This document shows, one piece after another, positions 26,579-34,768 of a stretch of DNA of 64,000 nt. Made by a program: the position numbers and the translations under genes. The stretch comes from Antarcticibacterium flavum. GTDB lineage: Bacteria; Bacteroidota; Bacteroidia; Flavobacteriales; Flavobacteriaceae. How positions within the stretch are numbered: the first letter of the stretch is position 1; each line of letters opens with the position of its first letter. The stretch covers positions 1,302,001 through 1,366,000 of the forward strand of contig NZ_CP040812.1 in NCBI RefSeq assembly GCF_006159205.1, read 5' to 3'. Under the pieces are notes generated by a model that was given only the letters and a program-made list of their open reading frames with translations, did no database searches and was not told where the DNA came from.

Positions 26579-27652
26579 TTAATTTAATTTTTCTGAAAGC
26601 CTGAGGATATCAGATAGTACCCCTCTTGCGGTCACCGCGGCCCCTGCTCCTGCTCCCTGAATTACCAGCGGTCGTGCTCCATAGGATTCTGTAAAGATCT
26701 CAAAAGAGGCATCTGCCTGCTGAAGGCTTCCCAGCGGGGAGGTTTTCTTTTCCTTTACAAGTTTTACCTCCAGTTCCCCGGTAGCCACATCCAGCTCGCC
26801 TACATGCCTTATTACCTCATCCGGCAACAACTCTGCCTTAAGGGCTGAAAGATCTTCATTAAGGTCACTTTGGTTCTTCCTGAAATCGGCTACACTACTC
26901 CCGCCATTGAGATGCACCGGGACCAGGTCCTGTATCTTCACTTCGCTTAATTCCTTCTTCAACTGTAATTCCCTTGCCAGGATGAGTAATTTTCTTGCCA
27001 CATCCTTTCCTGAAAGATCTACCCTGGGATCTGGTTCTGTATATCCTTTTTCCCCGGCTTCGGTAAGCACGGCATCAAAACTTTTATCGCTTTCAGAAAA
27101 GGTATTGAAAATATAACTCAGGGAACCGGAAAAAACCCCTCTTACCCTGGTGACTTTTTCCCCTGCGGCATGCAGGTTCTGGATGGTTTCCACTATAGGA
27201 AGCCCGGCGCCAACATTGGTCTCATAGAGAAAATGTTTATTGTTTTCCCTAAGGTTTTGCCTTAGATCATTGTAGAATTCTGCAGAGAGCGTATTGGCTA
27301 CTTTATTTGCGGCCACGACATGAAAGCCATTACGCACAAGCAGCGGATATCTTTGCACCAGCTCCTCACTCGCCGTGGCATCTACCGCCACAAGGTTCTC
27401 CAACTTGCTCTTTCTCACAAAATGCAGGACTGCATCAAAGTTGTATGGCACCCCGAAGCTCTTAAAATCGGCTTCCCAGGAAGATCTTACGCCCTTCTTT
27501 TCAAAGAATGCAGTGGTGGAATTCAGGATGATTGGGATATTGAGTTCTACTTCTCCTTTTTCCTTTAGCTGTTCCTGTAATTTTAATACCTGGTTTATGA
27601 GGGTACTCCCTACATTCCCTACTCCAAATAGTATTAGATTTAATTTTTTCAT
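26579..27652 (-). CDS. hom: Homoserine dehydrogenase
   Basis: Reduces aspartate semialdehyde to homoserine, the carbon skeleton for Met. 357 residues: Rossmann GVGNVGST (11-18), VAANKVAN, and the family signature EPDPRVDLSGKDVARKLL. No aspartokinase and no ACT domain are attached, so this looks like a methionine-dedicated copy. A second, kinase-fused copy would be expected elsewhere in the genome. Confidence 0.92.
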   Translation of the reverse strand: MKKLNLILFGVGNVGSTLINQVLKLQEQLKEKGEVELNIPIILNSTTAFFEKKGVRSSWEADFKSFGVPYNFDAVLHFVRKSKLENLVAVDATASEELVQRYPLLVRNGFHVVAANKVANTLSAEFYNDLRQNLRENNKHFLYETNVGAGLPIVETIQNLHAAGEKVTRVRGVFSGSLSYIFNTFSESDKSFDAVLTEAGEKGYTEPDPRVDLSGKDVARKLLILARELQLKKELSEVKIQDLVPVHLNGGSSVADFRKNQSDLNEDLSALKAELLPDEVIRHVGELDVATGELEVKLVKEKKTSPLGSLQQADASFEIFTESYGARPLVIQGAGAGAAVTARGVLSDILRLSEKLN

Positions 27653-27703
27653 TTCTGTTTGTCTTTTGTTTTGTTTGTGTTTTGTGGTGCTTCCTGAATT
27701 TCC

Positions 27704-28711
27704 CTATGAACTTATACTCTCCTTAATTTTCTGCTTTTCCAGGTTGGTGGTATTGAATACAGGTTCCAGAATAGACTTCAGCTGGCTGTTCTCAATTAGA
27801 AAAGCATCATGACCGTGAATGGACTTTATTTCGTGGATGTAGGTATTATTCTTTACCAGCGATAGATTGACATAGGTATTCCAGTTATCCTCAGGCAGGA
27901 AAAACCTGTCTGAATTTACCGTTACAATATGTATCTCCCCTTCAATACGTGCCGCAGCGCTTAACTGGTCTCCACTGCCTTTGCTTATATCAATGGTTGT
28001 AAGCAGGTGATTCATTAGCTTATAGGAAGCCAGCTTGAACCGCTCTTCCAGCTTCCTGCCGTGATGTTCCAGCCAGAATTCCACATCCCAAACAGAGGAG
28101 GATCCCGTCACAGAATTCCCGAATTTTGCCTCCAATGATTGCGGACTCCTATAAAAGGTCATGGCATGCATCCTGGCGTCCTTCAATGGCTCGGCAGAGT
28201 TATGGAGGATCTGGTCCTGTACCTTGCAAAGCGCCCGTAACCACTGGGAGGCTTTATAATCTGTAGCCACAGGAATGATCTTTTTAAACAGCCCCGGCCT
28301 TAATGCCGCGATTTCCCACAGTAAAGCTCCTCCTATACTTCCTCCAATTCCCGCATAAAGCGAAGTGATTCCAAGCTGGTCAAGAGCCCTGGCATAGATT
28401 CCAGCGATATCTCCAAGTGTAAATTCTTTATAGTTGTGAAGGAGGTTTGCATCCTGTTCCTCATAACCATTGCCGGGCATATTAAATGCCAGTATGGTGA
28501 AAAAATTGGTGTCTATGCATTTCCCTTCCCCTATGAGCTCCTCCCACCAGCCTGTATTCCCGGTGACGGTAGAATTACCAGTGAGGGCATGATTTACCAG
28601 TACAATGGGAGCCTCCCCCGGTGGCTTTCCAAAAAACTCATAGCTAAACCTGATATCCTGCAAGGTGCCGGCCGAGTTCTCAAATTCTTTGACTACTATT
28701 TTCTGAATCAT
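27704..28711 (-). CDS. metX: MetX-type homoserine O-acyltransferase
   Basis: 335-residue alpha/beta hydrolase fold. The nucleophile elbow is GGSIGGALLWE, with VNHALTGNS as the oxyanion region and HGHDAFLIE carrying the catalytic His near the C-terminus. It activates homoserine by acyl transfer from acetyl-CoA or succinyl-CoA; which one cannot be decided by eye. Lies between metY and hom in the operon. Confidence 0.93.
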   Translation of the reverse strand: MIQKIVVKEFENSAGTLQDIRFSYEFFGKPPGEAPIVLVNHALTGNSTVTGNTGWWEELIGEGKCIDTNFFTILAFNMPGNGYEEQDANLLHNYKEFTLGDIAGIYARALDQLGITSLYAGIGGSIGGALLWEIAALRPGLFKKIIPVATDYKASQWLRALCKVQDQILHNSAEPLKDARMHAMTFYRSPQSLEAKFGNSVTGSSSVWDVEFWLEHHGRKLEERFKLASYKLMNHLLTTIDISKGSGDQLSAAARIEGEIHIVTVNSDRFFLPEDNWNTYVNLSLVKNNTYIHEIKSIHGHDAFLIENSQLKSILEPVFNTTNLEKQKIKESISS

Positions 28712-28786
28712 AATTCTGAAATTCTTTAGTAAGAAAAAGGAGCAGATATTTTTTTGAATTCAATACCTGCCCCGGTTCAACCAACA

Positions 28787-30079
28787 TTATATGAGTGCTT
28801 TTTTTACTGTTTTTTCAAAAGCCTGTTTAAGATCGGCTTTAAGGTCCTCCAGGTCCTCCAGGCCTACAGAAAGTCTAATGAGGTCTTTGGTAACGCCGGT
28901 AGACTCCTGCTGCTCATCGCTTAGCTGCTGGTGAGTAGTGCTGGCAGGATGGATGATCAGGGATTTGGTATCCCCAATATTGGCCAGCAGAGAGAAGACT
29001 TTTGTTTCATCTGCCACGACTTTGGCACTCTCAAAACCACCTTCCACACCAAAAGTGAGCAAGCCGCTCTGGCCTTTTGGAAGGTACTTTTTAGCAAGCT
29101 CATTATACGGGCTTTCCTCCAGACCGGGATAGTTCACCCATTTAACTTCCGGTTGTTCTTTCAGCCATTTGGCAAGTTCCAGGGCGTTTTCACTGTGCTT
29201 CTTAATTCGCAACTCCAGGGTCTCCAGCCCTTGCAGGATCTGGAAAGCGTTGAAGGGGCTCAAGGCCGCGCCGTGATCCCGAAGGCCTTCAATACGCACT
29301 TTGGCAATATATGCGGCTTCCTCCAGTGCCTCGTGATATACCAGGCCGTGGTATCCTGCAGAAGGCTCGGTGAATTCAGGGAATTTTCCGTTTGCCCAGT
29401 CAAATTTCCCGGCATCTATAATGGCTCCTCCAAGGGTAGTACCATTCCCGTTAATGTATTTTGTAAGCGAATGAATTACCACATCTGCCCCATGCTCAAT
29501 AGGCCTTAGAAGTGCAGGAGTGGCTACCGTGTTATCCACAAAAAACGGAACCTTATGCTCCTTTGCATAGCCGGAGATCGCCTCGAGGTCCGTTACATCA
29601 AGTTTCGGATTCCCCAGCGACTCTACGAAGAAGACACGGGTATTTTCCTTTGCAGCTTTCTTGAAATTTTCAGGATTGGAGGCATCTACAAAGGTGGTAG
29701 TGATTCCAAACCTTGGCAGGGTAACATTTAGAAGATTATAGGTGCCCCCATACAAACTGCTGGAAGCAACAATATGGTCTCCGGTCCTTAACAGCGTAAG
29801 CAATGCTGTAGTGGTCGCAGCAGTTCCTGAAGCGGTAACTACGGCCGCAATTCCCCCTTCCAGCGCCGCTAGCCTTTGCTCCAGCACATCGTTGGTGGGA
29901 TTGTTGATACGCGTGTAAATGTACCCGGGTTCTGCCAATGAAAATAGATCGGCAGCATGTTGTGAGTTCTTAAATACATAAGAAGTGGTCTGGTAAATAG
30001 GAACAGCTCTTGTTCCTCCATTGGTAGTTACATCATGTCCTGCGTGCAGTGCGTTTGTCGCGAATTTTTGTGTGCTCAT
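28787..30079 (-). CDS. metY: MetY, O-acetylhomoserine sulfhydrylase
   Basis: 430 residues, the longer trans-sulfuration subgroup used for O-acetylhomoserine plus sulfide to homocysteine. PLP lysine in HSLTKYINGNGTTLGG; YTRINNPTNDVLEQ clamp; IIHPASTTHQQL near the C-terminus. First gene of metY-metX-hom-metZ. Its transcript starts about 0.9 kb upstream and passes two leader-peptide attenuators and then a 7-bp tandem repeat tract. Confidence 0.94.
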   Translation of the reverse strand: MSTQKFATNALHAGHDVTTNGGTRAVPIYQTTSYVFKNSQHAADLFSLAEPGYIYTRINNPTNDVLEQRLAALEGGIAAVVTASGTAATTTALLTLLRTGDHIVASSSLYGGTYNLLNVTLPRFGITTTFVDASNPENFKKAAKENTRVFFVESLGNPKLDVTDLEAISGYAKEHKVPFFVDNTVATPALLRPIEHGADVVIHSLTKYINGNGTTLGGAIIDAGKFDWANGKFPEFTEPSAGYHGLVYHEALEEAAYIAKVRIEGLRDHGAALSPFNAFQILQGLETLELRIKKHSENALELAKWLKEQPEVKWVNYPGLEESPYNELAKKYLPKGQSGLLTFGVEGGFESAKVVADETKVFSLLANIGDTKSLIIHPASTTHQQLSDEQQESTGVTKDLIRLSVGLEDLEDLKADLKQAFEKTVKKALI

Positions 30080-30104
30080 AATCTTTTGTGTTTAGTGTTT
30101 AATA

Positions 30105-30414
30105 TTTGGTGTTTGGTGTTTGGTGTTTGGTGTTTGGTGTTTGGTGTTTTCTGTTCTCTGTTTTCTGTTTTCTGTTTTCTGTTTTCTGTTTTCTGTTTTC
30201 TGTTTTCTGTTTTCTGTTTTCTGTTTTCTGTTTTCTGTTTTCTGTTTTCTGTTTTCTGTTTGGATTAAAGACGCAAAGCATTGCGTCTGGACGGTTTGGT
30301 TTTTATCTTTTTTCTCTTCTCTCTTCTCTCTTCTCTTGTTTCTTGTTTCTTGTTTCTTGGTTCTATTCCTGATTCCGATTTTGATTTTGATTTTGATTTT
30401 GATTTTGATTTTGA
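30105..30414. repeat. Short-period tandem repeats in the metY leader
   Basis: Three tracts in series: TTTGGTG, about 6 copies (30105-30146); TTTTCTG, about 15 copies (30157-30261); GATTTT, about 6 copies (30377-30414). TCTCTTC and TTGTTTC runs lie between. In the metY mRNA they read as A/C/G-rich (CACCAAA, CAGAAAA) sequence likely to stay unpaired. Copy number is expected to vary between strains. Confidence 0.8.
30269..30288. repeat. REP-like palindrome (AGACG-N10-CGTCT)
   Basis: AGACGCAAAG/CATTGCGTCT, a palindrome with two mismatched central pairs. It shares the outer AGACG/CGTCT arms with the site at 30411-30438. Confidence 0.55.
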
Positions 30415-30438
30415 AGACGTAACATGTTACGTCTCTAC
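30411..30438. repeat. REP-like palindrome with perfect 20-bp core
   Basis: AGACGTAACA/TGTTACGTCT is a perfect palindrome at 30415-30434, followed by CTAC. The layout matches the 28-bp palindromes inside the RAYT genes (GTAGGGACG-N10-CGTCCCTAC) with a degenerate left end. Confidence 0.65.
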
Positions 30439-30477
30439 ATCTATCTCACTACTCATATCTCAATACTAACATCTAAA

Positions 30478-30516
30478 AACAAAAAAATCCCTTCAGCTGG
30501 CTTGCCGAAGGGATTT
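30478..30516 (-). terminator. Second attenuator terminator of the metY operon
   Basis: On the minus strand AAATCCCTTC and GAAGGGATTT pair around GGCAAGCCAGCT, followed by a T-run. Lies 30-70 nt after the stop of the second Met/Cys leader peptide. Confidence 0.85.
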
Positions 30517-30544
30517 TGGAATTGAACTAACTAAAACTAAATTT

Positions 30545-30613
30545 TTAGATCCTTAATTGCCGGCAATAGCGTTTTGTTGCGCACATAATACACATCTGCA
30601 TCATACAGATCAT
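30545..30613 (-). CDS. Met/Cys leader peptide 2
   Basis: A 22-residue frame beginning MICMMQMCIMC: five Met after position 1 counting to residue 10, and three Cys, in the first eleven codons, then ATKRYCRQLRI and stop. It lies just upstream of a strong terminator and upstream of metY on the same strand. The codon content is far from chance and matches the product pathway, so ribosome stalling on Met (and perhaps Cys) codons is the likely sensor. Not reported by gene callers because of length. Confidence 0.87.
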   Translation of the reverse strand: MICMMQMCIMCATKRYCRQLRI

Positions 30614-30850
30614 TATTGTTGCTATTGCGGGGTTGGTGTTCATTGTTATCGGTTGTCGGTTATCGGTTGTCGGTTCTCAGTTGTAGGTTGTAGGTTGTAG
30701 GCTAAAAATATGTTATTCGTTTTGTCTGTCCTCTCTCCTCTGTCCTCTGTCCACTTTTCTCTCTTTTCTCTTCTCTCTTCTCTTGTTTCTTGTTTCTTGC
30801 CTCTTGTTTCTTATCTCAATACTCATATCTCAATACTAACATCTTAAAAC

Positions 30851-30879
30851 AAAAAAGCCGCTGCGGTGGCAGCGGCTTT
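30851..30879 (-). terminator. First attenuator terminator of the metY operon
   Basis: On the minus strand GCCGCTGC and GCAGCGGC form a very stable stem around CACC, followed by T6. The leader peptide 1 frame contains CCGCAGCGG, which can pair with the 5' arm in a competing antiterminator. Confidence 0.88.
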
Positions 30880-30900
30880 GCAATTCTATATTGTTAGATA

Positions 30901-30969
30901 TCATGCAATAGTGTCCGCTGCGGAAGGTCTCCACATCATCATACACATATTGCAAATATTCTGGTACAT
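30901..30969 (-). CDS. Met/Cys leader peptide 1
   Basis: A 22-residue frame beginning MYQNICNMCMMMWRPS and ending ADTIA. The cluster NMCMMMW places four Met codons and one Cys codon before a segment (CCGCAGCGG, encoding PSAA) that can compete with the following terminator. Preceded by a good TAnnTTTG promoter 20 nt upstream of the ATG. It is the first of two successive attenuators before metY. Confidence 0.88.
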   Translation of the reverse strand: MYQNICNMCMMMWRPSAADTIA

Positions 30970-30988
30970 TTTATTGTTTTGTTGAAAG

Positions 30989-30996
30989 CAAAGTTA
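30989..30996 (-). promoter_or_regulatory. Bacteroidota promoter of the metY operon leader
   Basis: TAACTTTG on the minus strand (TAnnTTTG) with a TTG 21 nt upstream (in GTTTGCTTCC). Transcription would start just before leader peptide 1. Confidence 0.7.
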
Positions 30997-31240
30997 ACGA
31001 CAGAAAAATTTAGGAAGCAAACATTTGTAACGTTTTTTTCCAATTTTTTTTTAAACTGACTATCCATCGGCCTTTTCGGCTTAATTTTTTTTTACCTGCA
31101 TGTGGAAAAATAAGGATGAGAACAGGTAGAATAAATTTCTTCAATTTTAAAAATAAAATTTTTTAATGCACTTATTATGAGTACTTTAAATAATTAGATT
31201 AATCCTGAAAATTCAGGTGCTCACCTTAAAAACAAAAACT

Positions 31241-31876
31241 ATGAAAACAATTTTACTCTTATCGACATTGTTCATTTTTGGGTTCGGGGCTATTTCTTAC
31301 GCCCAATTGGAAGAAGGTAACCTTATGCTGGGTACAGACATAGGTAGTGGAATTACGAATACAACCAGCAATGGACTTTTCAGTCTGGATTTTGGTCTCA
31401 ATGATGGGGCCGGTTATGACCTTGGGCTGAGTCCTAAAGCGGGTTATTTTTTAAATGATAACCTTGTACTGGGTGCGATAGTAAATCTTGGCTACTCAAA
31501 ATCTCCAAGGAGTGCAGGCCAGTCTACAGAAACATTTGTATATGGAGTGCAGGCTTTCACAAGGTTCTACATAAGACCGGGAGAGGCAAATCTTGAAGAA
31601 TTGGTTAGAACCGGAAGATTTTTTCTTGAGAACAATGCAGGGGTTGCAGGAGTCAATGTAACGGGTGGTTCTACAACCAATGGTTTTACCTTTGGATTTG
31701 GCCCGGGATATTCGTGGTTTCTCAATTCTTATATTGCTCTTGAAGCTATCGTAAAATACAACGGATTGGTTGGCGGGGGTAATACAGATTTCCAAAATTC
31801 AATTGGATTAAACCTGGGGATTCAAATTTTCATACCGCGTGCTGAAGCCAGGGAACGGGTTGAACAATTTGAATGA
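31241..31876 (+). CDS. Outer-membrane beta-barrel protein, unknown role
   Basis: About 211 residues from ATG at 31241 (MKTILLLSTLF); the frame is open further upstream but the signal peptide (ends SYAQ) fixes this start. The mature part has alternating strands with Gly-rich turns (DIGSGITN, LSPKAGYFLNDNLVLGA, FGFGPGYSWFL) typical of OmpA/OprF-like small barrels in Bacteroidota. The last residues are charged (RAEARERVEQFE) rather than ending in an aromatic. Lone gene; no partner seen. Confidence 0.78.
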   Translation: MKTILLLSTLFIFGFGAISYAQLEEGNLMLGTDIGSGITNTTSNGLFSLDFGLNDGAGYDLGLSPKAGYFLNDNLVLGAIVNLGYSKSPRSAGQSTETFVYGVQAFTRFYIRPGEANLEELVRTGRFFLENNAGVAGVNVTGGSTTNGFTFGFGPGYSWFLNSYIALEAIVKYNGLVGGGNTDFQNSIGLNLGIQIFIPRAEARERVEQFE

Positions 31877-32057
31877 TCCCACCTTCCTTTTTTAAATACA
31901 TTTGTCATCCATTTTAAAACTTTTAGGCTTCTAGAATGGATTTTAGATCCCCCCGAATTAATTTTATTTTTTATTAACCGGAAATTTTTCAAACATTTTT
32001 CCAGCCTTTTAGAATTATCTTCCGGGAGTATGCAATTTTTTAACCTAAAGATTTTTT

Positions 32058-32146
32058 TTGCACCAGGGATTGAGCGATTGTTGGAGCTCTCCCGATTTTT
32101 TCATCGGGAAGCGACTCGCGAAAGCCCGGCCCGGAGGGAGGTGCCC
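32058..32146. ncRNA. Candidate structured RNA upstream of metK
   Basis: The stretch folds as nested stems: GCACC (32060-32064) with GGTGC (32140-32144), CCCGAT (32091-32096) with ATCGGG (32102-32107), and internal AGCGA/GCGACTCGCGAAAGCCCGG segments. The pattern AGGGATTGAGCG ... GAAAGCCCGGCC resembles a non-coding sequence I recall from other flavobacterial genomes. A 6S-like RNA is one possibility, unproven. Direction uncertain. The remainder of the 450-bp gap shows nothing clear. Confidence 0.45.
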
Positions 32147-32327
32147 AACATATTCTAATTATGCGTTAAAGAACATGGCTATTCAATCAAATTTTATACA
32201 TTTGCTCCTGATTGATTACAGGGACTAATTTGACTGATTGCAACCCTTAAAAAATGCTAAAGCAGTGAAAACTTCTCTAGCACTTTCCGTCAAATAGCCT
32301 TTTAACCTTAATTTTTAAAATTAGTAA

Positions 32328-33587
32328 ATGGCCTATTTATTTACTTCAGAAAGTGTTTCTGAAGGACATCCGGATAAAGTCGCAGACCAGATAAGCGACA
32401 CTCTTTTAGACAATTTTTTAGCATTTGATGAAAATTCCAAGGTAGCTTGTGAAACCCTCGTTACCACAGGACAGGTAGTTCTTGCCGGCGAGGTGCGAAG
32501 TAACACATACCTGGATGTACAAAACATCGCCCGGGAGGTGATCAATGATATTGGTTACACCAAGGGAGCTTATAAATTCAGCGGGGATTCCTGCGGGGTG
32601 ATCTCCCTTATCCACGAACAATCGCAGGACATTAACCAGGGTGTAGACCGCGGCAGCAAGGAAGAACAGGGCGCCGGGGACCAGGGAATGATGTTTGGTT
32701 ATGCCACGAGCGAAACCGAAAATTATATGCCACTGGCCCTGGATATATCCCACAAGATACTTATTGAACTTGCAAAACTAAGACGTGAGAATGAGGAGAT
32801 AAAGTATTTGCGTCCCGATTCCAAGAGCCAGGTTACCATTGAATACAGCGATGAAAATGTACCCCAAAGGATCGTGGCAATTGTGGTGTCAACTCAGCAC
32901 GATGATTTTGATGAGAACGATGAGCGGATGCTGAAGAAGATCAATGATGATATTAAGAATATATTGATTCCACGTGTGATTGCACAATTACCGGGATATG
33001 TTCAAAAGCTATTCAATGAGGACATCCAATATCACATTAATCCTACCGGGAAATTTGTTATTGGAGGGCCGCATGGAGATGCAGGACTTACCGGAAGGAA
33101 GATCATAGTAGACACCTATGGTGGGAAGGGTGCCCACGGTGGAGGTGCATTTTCAGGAAAAGATCCCAGCAAGGTGGACCGCTCTGCCGCGTATGCTGCT
33201 CGGCATATCGCCAAAAATCTTGTGGCGGCAGGACTTTCAGATGAGATCCTGGTCCAGGTTTCCTATGCAATTGGAGTGGTGGAACCTACTTCAATTTTTG
33301 TGGAAACATATGGCAAATCAAAGGTGAACATGACAAATGGGGAAGTTTCGAAAAAGGTAGCAGGGATCTTTGATATGAGACCGGCCGCAATTGAAGAGCG
33401 CCTCAAACTGCGCAATCCTATTTACAGGGAAACAGCTGCATATGGCCATATGGGAAAAGAGCCGCGCACTGTTACCAAAATATTCGAAAGCCCATATAAT
33501 GGAAAGATCAAAAAAGAGGTGGAACTTTTCACCTGGGAAAAACTGGATTATGTAGACAAGGTGAAAGAAGCCTTTGGATTGGAATAG
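32328..33587 (+). CDS. metK: MetK, S-adenosylmethionine synthetase
   Basis: Makes SAM from Met and ATP. 419 residues, slightly longer than the common 385-400. N-terminal LFTSESVSEGHPDKVADQISD, GAGDQGMMFGYA (ATP-binding hexapeptide region), GGPHGDAGLTGRKI and GGGAFSGKDPSKVDRSAAY are all present. No riboswitch landmarks are seen in its leader. Followed by a strong bidirectional terminator. Confidence 0.97.
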   Translation: MAYLFTSESVSEGHPDKVADQISDTLLDNFLAFDENSKVACETLVTTGQVVLAGEVRSNTYLDVQNIAREVINDIGYTKGAYKFSGDSCGVISLIHEQSQDINQGVDRGSKEEQGAGDQGMMFGYATSETENYMPLALDISHKILIELAKLRRENEEIKYLRPDSKSQVTIEYSDENVPQRIVAIVVSTQHDDFDENDERMLKKINDDIKNILIPRVIAQLPGYVQKLFNEDIQYHINPTGKFVIGGPHGDAGLTGRKIIVDTYGGKGAHGGGAFSGKDPSKVDRSAAYAARHIAKNLVAAGLSDEILVQVSYAIGVVEPTSIFVETYGKSKVNMTNGEVSKKVAGIFDMRPAAIEERLKLRNPIYRETAAYGHMGKEPRTVTKIFESPYNGKIKKEVELFTWEKLDYVDKVKEAFGLE

Positions 33588-33607
33588 ATTACAGTTTTAA
33601 TTGAAAT

Positions 33608-33647
33608 GAAAACCCACACAGTTCGAATGAATTGTGTGGGTTTTTTT
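33608..33647. terminator. Bidirectional terminator between metK and the SRPBCC gene
   Basis: ACCCACACA and TGTGTGGGT arms around GTTCGAATGAAT, with T-run on the plus strand and A-rich flank giving T's on the minus strand. Confidence 0.85.
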
Positions 33648-33667
33648 ATTAAAATTTGATAATCAAT

Positions 33668-34378
33668 TTAAGCCTTACTTGCTTTTCGTTTTGCCTTACC
33701 ACCTTTTTCCATAATATTCTTAAACTCTTTAAGGTCATTTTCAAGAACTTTTTTAAAGGCAGGATTTAAAAGCTGCGCTGCCACTCCTCCAGCTTTTCCT
33801 GCAGGTGGCCTGTAGTTGATGGTGGTTTCCACGATAGTCTTTTTGCTGCCTACCGGTTCAAAACGTACTTCCCCGGAGTTCTCAATTTCAGCATCAGGAA
33901 GGGATCTCCAGGCCAGGATTCTGTTTTCCTGCTCCCAGGTGATCTCTGCCTCCCACTCTATTCTTCCCAGGCCGCCGGGGCCTTCAGCAACCCAAAGAGA
34001 TCGCTTTTCGTCTATTTCGTTTACCAGTTTCAAATGGCTCATAAAATCTGGTAAATTCTCCAGGTTACGCCAGTATGCATATAATTCTTCCTTTGGTTTT
34101 TTAATAAGCACGTTGGTCTTTACCTCAATGATAGATTTTGGATTTACTTTGGATTTACCGCCACTTCTGGTTCCTTTGTACAGTAAGGCACCTCCTGCTA
34201 CTGCTCCAAGGATTCCCCAAAGCTGGTTCTTCGTAACTCCCCAGCCGGAAAGCATATCCCCATTCTGTGCGGAATTTGACCTTTTAGAGGTACTTGTGGC
34301 ACTTTTGTTTGATTTGGATTGATTCGAAGCAGTCGTAGTGCCTGCTTTTGTTGTTTGATCTTCTTTTGGTGTTTTCAT
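33668..34378 (-). CDS. SRPBCC/polyketide-cyclase-like protein with membrane anchor
   Basis: 236 residues. The N-terminus is Ser/Thr/Lys-rich and low-complexity (1-40), then a short hydrophobic stretch (LWGILGAVAGGALLY). An SRPBCC (START-like) domain follows (IEVKTNVLIKKPKEELYAYWRNLENLPDFM ... ETTINYRPP). Such proteins bind hydrophobic ligands; homologues in Bacteroidota are often stress-linked, but no ligand can be named. The tail KAKRKASKA is basic. Confidence 0.85.
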   Translation of the reverse strand: MKTPKEDQTTKAGTTTASNQSKSNKSATSTSKRSNSAQNGDMLSGWGVTKNQLWGILGAVAGGALLYKGTRSGGKSKVNPKSIIEVKTNVLIKKPKEELYAYWRNLENLPDFMSHLKLVNEIDEKRSLWVAEGPGGLGRIEWEAEITWEQENRILAWRSLPDAEIENSGEVRFEPVGSKKTIVETTINYRPPAGKAGGVAAQLLNPAFKKVLENDLKEFKNIMEKGGKAKRKASKA

Positions 34379-34768
34379 TTTATTTTTATTTTTCTTGATT
34401 CATAAATATTCCCAGCTCTCTGCTGAATGTGGAAAATTCCAGGAGATTTTTTTGGATGGGGTATGCAGTATCTTATTATTTCAAAATCCTGCAATAATTA
34501 ATTTATTCAGGATAGTTTCTTCCGAAGAAAGCATACTTCACCACCAAAATATATCCTCATTAAATTTAAAACTCTCGCCTCCAATCAATGATAATTTGAA
34601 TATAAATTTTTACTAATGTTTTCTTTAAAATTCTTAATGAAACAAAGGTTTTTCTTTTTGAATTAATTAATTGCTCAAGGATAGAGGGCTTTACTTTATT
34701 CTTGAGAAAGCTTTAACAACTGTAAGCGGTATTAATCCCTAATTTTAAAAAATTCAAATTCATACCCT
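34379..34768. other. Intergenic gap, nothing recognised
   Basis: A 390-bp AT-rich divergent gap between the SRPBCC gene and the acyl-CoA dehydrogenase. It should hold both promoters, but I see no convincing TAnnTTTG box, repeat or RNA fold. Confidence 0.5.

Noticed and set aside
30035..30422. Several overlapping frames in the TTTTCTG tract giving Phe/Ser/Val/Cys repeats.
   Set aside because: Direct translation of a 7-bp tandem repeat in all frames; no start context.
32040..32327. SAM riboswitch in front of metK.
   Set aside because: The AAGAnAGGTGGAGGGA and GATGAAACC landmarks are absent; the fold there is of another kind.
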